Assembly (NCBI GenBank): GCA_900752785.1
Contig: CAADWP010000108.1
Span: 1 to 9,701, forward strand
From: an uncultured Ruminococcus sp.
GTDB lineage: Bacteria > Bacillota > Clostridia > Oscillospirales > Ruminococcaceae
Length of the DNA stretch: 9,701 nt
Direction: 5' to 3'
Made by a program: the position numbers and the translations under genes. Below are positions 5,671 to 9,701 of the stretch, piece by piece. Every line of letters begins with the position of its first letter. Positions within the stretch are counted from its first letter, which is position 1. The notes below the pieces were generated by a model that was not told the origin of the DNA, did no database searches, and saw only the letters and a program-made list of their open reading frames with translations.

Positions 5671-6927
5671 TTATATTGCAACTACCTTGTTTTTACCGGT
5701 TTTTTTAGCTGAATAAAGAGCGTCGTCAACACGGCTGCAAAGAGAATCCATAGTATCGTCTTTTCTTATCTGAGTAGCACCGATACTTACCGTTTGAGAG
5801 CGCATATTATTGAAGGACGTATTTTCAAAGCATTTGCGGATAAGCTCGGCAATATAAGTTGCGGCTGTAATATTCGTATCGTTAAGAAGCATCATAAATT
5901 CTTCGCCGCCCCATCTTCCGGGAATAAGCTTTCCGCTGCACGAGGCCTGATTGTTTCTGAGAATACCTGAAAACGCCATGAGAACAGAATCACCGCTCCG
6001 GTGACCATATGTATCGTTAACGAGCTTAAAATTATCCAGATCAAACATCAGAACGGAAGCCTCCATTGAGCTTTCACGAACATCCAAAACAGTCTGCTGG
6101 ATCTTCCCCTGTATTTCCTTGCGGTTATACAAACCCGTCAAACCGTCAATTATAGAAGCGTCTTTAAGCTGTTTTTTAAGAATCTCCTGTTCAGTTACAA
6201 TATTAATAAGTCCGGCAATACCAATAACTGTGCCGTTTTCATCCTTTATAGGATGCTTGTTGATTTCAAGAAATTCTGTGATACCGTCTGTATTTATCTC
6301 GATTATGTAGCTTGTTCCCTTGCCTGTACGGACAAGCTCCTTATCCGCCTCCATAGCGGCAATAGCATTATCGCGATCCTTTCTTATCTCAACATCGGTC
6401 TTGCCGCGGATGCTCCAGTCTGGATCATCGTTATGTTCAAGATGATGCCAATAGTGAGTGGCGAAGATATATCGTCCTTCTGCGTCCTTAATATAAATAT
6501 TTGAAGGCAGCACCTCAAGCATTCGCTGAATATCATAAAATGAAGCGGAATTTGCAAAGGTTATAGAGTTTTCGATACGATTTATCATAAGTTCCTTGCA
6601 AAAAGGCGGCGTAATAAAGTCTAACGCCCCCATTTCAAGACATTTCAGACCGACTTTATCCGGAATATCCTCATATATGATAATAATAGGAAATGAGGTA
6701 AGTTTTTTATCAATTCTGGATTTTATCAAAAATTCAAAGTCGTTTGCGGCAGCGATTTCCTCGCTGATAAGTACGGCTGCGATCTCGACAGATTTTTTTG
6801 AAATAATTGAAAGCCCTTCGTCTGAACTTTCTGCAAAGATAAAGTCATAATTGTCTGAAAGCATATCAATTAAAGTTTTTCTTACGGTAAAATTTTCACA
6901 GATAAAAAGTACATTTTTCTTTTTCAT
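5671..6927 (-). CDS. Diguanylate cyclase with degenerate receiver, PAS and GGDEF domains
   Basis: The protein has 418 residues. About 4-122 has the alternating fold and spacing of a receiver, but its key residues are gone: the acidic pair reads C10-E11, the phosphoacceptor position is S55 (LISEE), and the conserved Lys is Pro in DFITPPF. A PAS domain follows (about 131-250, LPSNIYIKDAEGRYIFA at its start), then a GGDEF domain (about 258-418) with DGLTGLYNRKE, FDLDNFK, NDTYGH and an intact GGEEF active site (340-344). It should make cyclic di-GMP from two GTP in the cytoplasm. Nine residues before the GGEEF, where an RxxD inhibitory site is expected, it reads SGKL, so product inhibition is probably absent. 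The ATG at 6927 has GGAGG 7 bases upstream. It starts 53 bases after the cotransporter stop with no clear terminator between them, so the two are probably co-transcribed. The PAS is the likely sensor; its ligand is unknown. Confidence 0.93.
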   Translation of the reverse strand: MKKKNVLFICENFTVRKTLIDMLSDNYDFIFAESSDEGLSIISKKSVEIAAVLISEEIAAANDFEFLIKSRIDKKLTSFPIIIIYEDIPDKVGLKCLEMGALDFITPPFCKELMINRIENSITFANSASFYDIQRMLEVLPSNIYIKDAEGRYIFATHYWHHLEHNDDPDWSIRGKTDVEIRKDRDNAIAAMEADKELVRTGKGTSYIIEINTDGITEFLEINKHPIKDENGTVIGIAGLINIVTEQEILKKQLKDASIIDGLTGLYNRKEIQGKIQQTVLDVRESSMEASVLMFDLDNFKLVNDTYGHRSGDSVLMAFSGILRNNQASCSGKLIPGRWGGEEFMMLLNDTNITAATYIAELIRKCFENTSFNNMRSQTVSIGATQIRKDDTMDSLCSRVDDALYSAKKTGKNKVVAI

Positions 6928-6970
6928 AAAAATTCCTCCGGATATCTTTGCTTGCTCTCAACACGAGGTC

Positions 6971-6994
6971 CGGCAGGCTTTTATTCAGCCTGCT
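6971..6994 (-). other. Hairpin overlapping the cotransporter stop codon
   Basis: GCAGGCT (6973-6979) pairs perfectly with 6986-6992 around a 6-base loop that contains the stop codon of the minus-strand gene. No T-run follows on either strand, so it is unlikely to terminate. It could protect or process the mRNA between the cotransporter and the cyclase gene. Confidence 0.35.
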
Positions 6995-8768
6995 GAGCGT
7001 CAAGCTTTGCAAAATAGGTCTTTGCGTAAGCGCGGTATTCACGGCGGAAAGTTTCGTCATTTTCCTTTACGTCGTGAAGATAAGCATGGATATTGGTCTT
7101 TTCGTCAGTTTCAATAAGACAACCGGCAATATTTGAACAATGATCGGAAATACGTTCGAGATTCGTAAGAATATCCTGAAAGATATAACCCAGTTCAACA
7201 GTACATTCGTCATTCTGGAGACGGCGTATGTGGCGGTTTTTCAGCTCAGTGCTAAGGTTGTCCACAACCTCCTCAAGAGGTTCGACTTTATGAGCGACAG
7301 TAAGGTCGTTGCTGTTATAAGACTCAAAGGCACGGGTAATATTTTCGGAAATTGCCTCTGTAAGCACGGAAATTTCGTTAAAGCACTCAGAAGAGAAGGA
7401 AATTCCTTTTTCATGCATTTCTTTTGCCGATTCTACAAGATTTACGGCATGATCCGAGATACGCTCAAAGTTACCGACACAATGCATCATTTTGGAAACG
7501 CTTCGGCTGTCTGTTCCGGTAACGCTGCTTTTGGAAATTTTCAGCAGATAACTGTTAATTTTATCCTCATAGCCATCTATAATATCCTCGTTTTGAGTAA
7601 TTTCATCGGCTGCGTCGTCGTCATAGCTTTTAATAAGATTCAGCGCGCTCATGATCGTGCTTCTGGTAAGTTCTGCCATTTGAACAGTTGCGCTCCTGCA
7701 CGCCTGAACGGCTACTGCGGGAGTTTTAAGCAGAATGGGATCGAGAACTACTGTATTTACAGCGTCTTCGGAGCTTTCCCTGCTGTCCTTTATGATAAGC
7801 TTGGAGAGCTTTACAAGCATTCCCGAAAAAGGAATAAGCATAAATGTAATAACAAGATTGAAGATCGTGTGCATTACAGCGATCTGGATCCCGTTCGTTG
7901 TACGATCAAATATACTAAGGTTAAGTATATGCTGAAGAAATAATGCCACAGGCAGGAGGATCAGAACGCCGATCACCTTTATAGCGATATGTATGCAAGC
8001 AACCCGCTTTGCATTCTTTTTTACGCCGATACTTGATATAAGGGCAGTAACGCAGGTTCCTATATTAAGTCCCATAATGATCGGCAAAGCCATTCCGTTT
8101 GTGAGTCCGCCTGTTCTTGAAAACGCCTGAAGAATGCCGATAGAACCTGCCGAGCTTTGAATGATTCCTGTAAAGCCTGCGCCGACAAGAACGCCAAGCA
8201 GCGGATTTTTAAACGCTGTAAGTACCTTTTGAAATTCGGGAGACTGCGCAAGAGGATCAACCGAATTCGACATAAAAGTCATACCTGTCATAAGCACTGC
8301 AAATCCTATAAGAATCCGTCCGATATCCTTTTTCTTATTTTTTTTGCAGACCATTATCATAATGATACCGATAAGCGCTATAATGGGCGAAAATGATTCG
8401 GGCTTGAGCATTTTTATAAAGATATTGCCGCCCTCGATACCTGCAAGGCTTAATATCCATGCGGTGAGCGTTGTACCAATATCTGAACCAAAACAAACAC
8501 CTACGGTCTGTTCAAGATTCATAATGCCTGAGTTTACCAGACCTACAAGCATTACCGTCATTGCAGACGAGGACTGGATCGCAATAGTTATGCCCATGCC
8601 AAGAAGTATGCTTTTAAACTTATTGGAGGTCATTTTTTTCAAAGCGACCTCAAGCTTTCCTCCGGTAAGCTTTTCAAGCCCCGTGGACATTACGTTCATT
8701 CCGTACAGGAAAAAAGCAAGTCCCCCCAGCATTGTAAAAATATTAAAAATCGAAAATTCATCACCCAT
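6981..8768 (-). CDS. Na+/phosphate cotransporter (NptA/YjbB family) with C-terminal PhoU domain
   Basis: The protein has 595 residues. The N-terminal half (about 1-330) is strongly hydrophobic and holds the internal duplication of the Na/Pi family: repeat one has GMNVMSTGLEKLTGGKL, QSSSA (65-69) and GSDIGTT; repeat two has QSSAG (204-208) and GLNIGTC. The family moves inorganic phosphate with sodium across the cytoplasmic membrane. The C-terminal part (about 350-565) is soluble and helical, with two PhoU-type metal motifs, NFERISDH (about 433-440) and NLERISDH (about 536-543), suggesting regulation of the transporter by phosphate or metals. The start is the ATG at 8768, with GGGAG 9 bases upstream. 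The in-frame ATG at 8801 has no ribosome binding site and lies at or before the predicted transcript start. It has its own promoter (8803-8830) and is followed closely by the diguanylate cyclase. Direction of transport (uptake or export) cannot be told from sequence. Confidence 0.93.
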   Translation of the reverse strand: MGDEFSIFNIFTMLGGLAFFLYGMNVMSTGLEKLTGGKLEVALKKMTSNKFKSILLGMGITIAIQSSSAMTVMLVGLVNSGIMNLEQTVGVCFGSDIGTTLTAWILSLAGIEGGNIFIKMLKPESFSPIIALIGIIMIMVCKKNKKKDIGRILIGFAVLMTGMTFMSNSVDPLAQSPEFQKVLTAFKNPLLGVLVGAGFTGIIQSSAGSIGILQAFSRTGGLTNGMALPIIMGLNIGTCVTALISSIGVKKNAKRVACIHIAIKVIGVLILLPVALFLQHILNLSIFDRTTNGIQIAVMHTIFNLVITFMLIPFSGMLVKLSKLIIKDSRESSEDAVNTVVLDPILLKTPAVAVQACRSATVQMAELTRSTIMSALNLIKSYDDDAADEITQNEDIIDGYEDKINSYLLKISKSSVTGTDSRSVSKMMHCVGNFERISDHAVNLVESAKEMHEKGISFSSECFNEISVLTEAISENITRAFESYNSNDLTVAHKVEPLEEVVDNLSTELKNRHIRRLQNDECTVELGYIFQDILTNLERISDHCSNIAGCLIETDEKTNIHAYLHDVKENDETFRREYRAYAKTYFAKLDAQQAE

Positions 8769-8802
8769 AATAATAGACTCCCTTTTTATTATAACTAACA
8801 TT

Positions 8803-8830
8803 ATTATAACAAAAATTTTACGTAAGTCAA
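8803..8830 (-). promoter_or_regulatory. Promoter of the cotransporter-cyclase unit
   Basis: On the minus strand TTGACT (8830-8825) and a perfect TATAAT (8808-8803) are spaced by 16 bases, with a start near 8796 and a leader of about 28 nt. A second TATAAT at 8793-8788 has no good -35. No Pho-box-like direct repeat was recognised, so phosphate control is not evident from the DNA. Confidence 0.7.
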
Positions 8831-8885
8831 TAGGAACAAGGATTGTTTTACTTAAATTTTACATACGGCTTTATGTGGCGCTTCT

Positions 8886-9698
8886 TTAGCAAGGGAGTCT
8901 GAATTTTCCGGCTTTCCACACTCCGTCGCCGTCAATAACGGCAGAAAATGTTTCCGTTTCGGTATAGGGCTTTGAGCCGTCATAATCCGTGCCGTCGTAA
9001 TAATGCTCGACGGTAAAAAATATTTCGTCGTCCGATTTGCTTTCAATAGCGGTAATTTTTGAAACAGAATAGTAAAGATCGCTGCCCCTTGCTCCGTTAA
9101 GAGCATAGACAGCACCGTCCTGTTCCTTATAATAATCAGCAAGCTGATTTGGGTATCTGTCGCTGAAAACCTTGCAATAGTCGTTTTTAACATCATTAAA
9201 TGATGAAACGGAAGAATCGGTTATGCGGTAAAATCTCCAGCCTAAGCTGTTCTCTATATATGAATCCTTATCTACATTATAAGGACATTCCACAGTATAT
9301 CTCCATTCTGTACGGCAGGCGGATTCAAACAAAGCCTGAGCAGCCGAAATAAGCAAACGATCGGGAACATTATCAGGATCGCCTTGAAAAACAACGGCTC
9401 CGTCGGGATTACATTCAAAAGCTCCGCCGCCAAGGGGATCTACCTGACTTGCAGCCACAGTCTCGGCAGGCTTTTCGGTTTCAGATGCAGTCTCGGTTTT
9501 TGAGGTTTCCTCAGTTACGGCGATCGCTTCGGTGGAAGCAAGGGGATCAGGCTGACTTTTTTCCTCCTCTGTTGCTTCCGTTGATCCCGCCAAAGCCGGA
9601 GGCTTTGAGGAATCGTCGTTTTTCGCCTTTTTTCCGCAAGCGGTAAATACTGAAAATACAGCAGTGAAAGCTATAACGGCAGGAAATAATTTCTTCAT
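8886..9698 (-). CDS. Secreted lipoprotein of unknown function, possibly IseA-like C-terminal domain
   Basis: The protein has 270 residues. A lipoprotein signal peptide (KK, then a hydrophobic core at about 4-19) ends in the lipobox VFTAC, with lipidated Cys at 21, so the protein should be anchored outside the cytoplasmic membrane. Residues about 22-95 form a low-complexity linker rich in Thr, Glu, Ser and Ala, with DPL repeated at 51-53 and 87-89. The C-terminal domain (about 100-270) has aromatic, charged strands and helices, including FYRITDSSVSSFNDVKNDYC and the stretch DGAVYALNGARGSD. That pattern reminds me of IseA-type inhibitors of cell-wall DL-endopeptidases, but this is from memory and unconfirmed. 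It has five further Cys (96, 128, 138, 175, 270), the last being the final residue. Only three bases upstream of the ATG are in the window, so promoter and ribosome binding site cannot be judged. No convincing terminator lies between it and the cotransporter. Confidence 0.85.
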   Translation of the reverse strand: MKKLFPAVIAFTAVFSVFTACGKKAKNDDSSKPPALAGSTEATEEEKSQPDPLASTEAIAVTEETSKTETASETEKPAETVAASQVDPLGGGAFECNPDGAVVFQGDPDNVPDRLLISAAQALFESACRTEWRYTVECPYNVDKDSYIENSLGWRFYRITDSSVSSFNDVKNDYCKVFSDRYPNQLADYYKEQDGAVYALNGARGSDLYYSVSKITAIESKSDDEIFFTVEHYYDGTDYDGSKPYTETETFSAVIDGDGVWKAGKFRLPC

Positions 9699-9701
9699 AT
9701 C

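Noticed and set aside
7140..7943. A 267-codon open frame on the plus strand within the cotransporter gene
   Set aside because: It is antisense to the PhoU-like region and the end of the membrane region; its protein has no family features and no ribosome binding site was evident.
8857..8880. Possible terminator after the lipoprotein gene
   Set aside because: Only a 5-bp AT-rich stem is visible with no proper T-run, too weak to call.
8852..9196. A 114-codon minus-strand frame overlapping the lipoprotein in another phase
   Set aside because: It overlaps the lipoprotein gene on the same strand and shows no domain, signal peptide or binding site.

Overview
The window looks like chromosome from a low-GC, gut-type Firmicute, most likely a Ruminococcus-like member of the Oscillospiraceae. 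This is inferred from a dockerin tail at the left edge, AT-rich spacers, AGGAGG-type ribosome binding sites, sigma-A promoters of the TTGACT / TATAAT type, and a Gram-positive style of lipoprotein and c-di-GMP proteins. No tRNA, rRNA, CRISPR array, transposase or phage gene was seen.

Layout: only the left edge (3-125) is transcribed rightwards. It is the last 40 codons of a dockerin-bearing protein, closed by a strong terminator (136-167). Every other gene is on the minus strand, so the following list reads leftwards from the right edge: a lipoprotein (9698-8886); a Na+/phosphate cotransporter fused to a PhoU domain (8768-6981); a diguanylate cyclase with a degenerate receiver, a PAS domain and a GGDEF domain (6927-5671); a stand-alone histidine phosphotransfer (HPt) protein (5442-5083); a response regulator with an HD-GYP phosphodiesterase output (4911-3766); phosphoglucosamine mutase GlmM (3557-2172); and a two-TM Wzz-like membrane protein (1828-236).

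Transcription units inferred from promoters and terminators: cotransporter plus cyclase (promoter 8803-8830, terminator 5585-5606); HPt, possibly continuing into the HD-GYP regulator (promoter 5482-5510, terminator 3668-3696); glmM (promoter 3613-3641, a weak terminator at 2116-2149); and the Wzz-like gene (promoter 2054-2082, terminator 203-229). Ribosome binding sites and promoters move four starts downstream of the longest open frame (to 1828, 3557, 5442 and 8768).

How the genes may work together: 8768-3766 brings together phosphate uptake, a c-di-GMP synthase, a phosphotransfer protein and a c-di-GMP phosphodiesterase, with no histidine kinase in view. This looks like a small signalling cluster in which the HPt protein could feed the HD-GYP regulator. 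The link to phosphate is only inference from position. GlmM supplies glucosamine-1-phosphate for the cell wall, and the Wzz-like neighbour may act in surface polysaccharide assembly.

The two most unusual non-coding features are a roughly 155-bp inverted-repeat element in the leader of the Wzz-like gene (1873-2027) and a nested palindrome of about 100 bp in front of the HD-GYP gene (4931-5031). They share a 16-base motif in the same orientation. I found no clear case for a wholly new defence or mobile system here. The only gene-free stretch over 300 bases, 1829-2171, holds the leader element, a promoter and a weak terminator.
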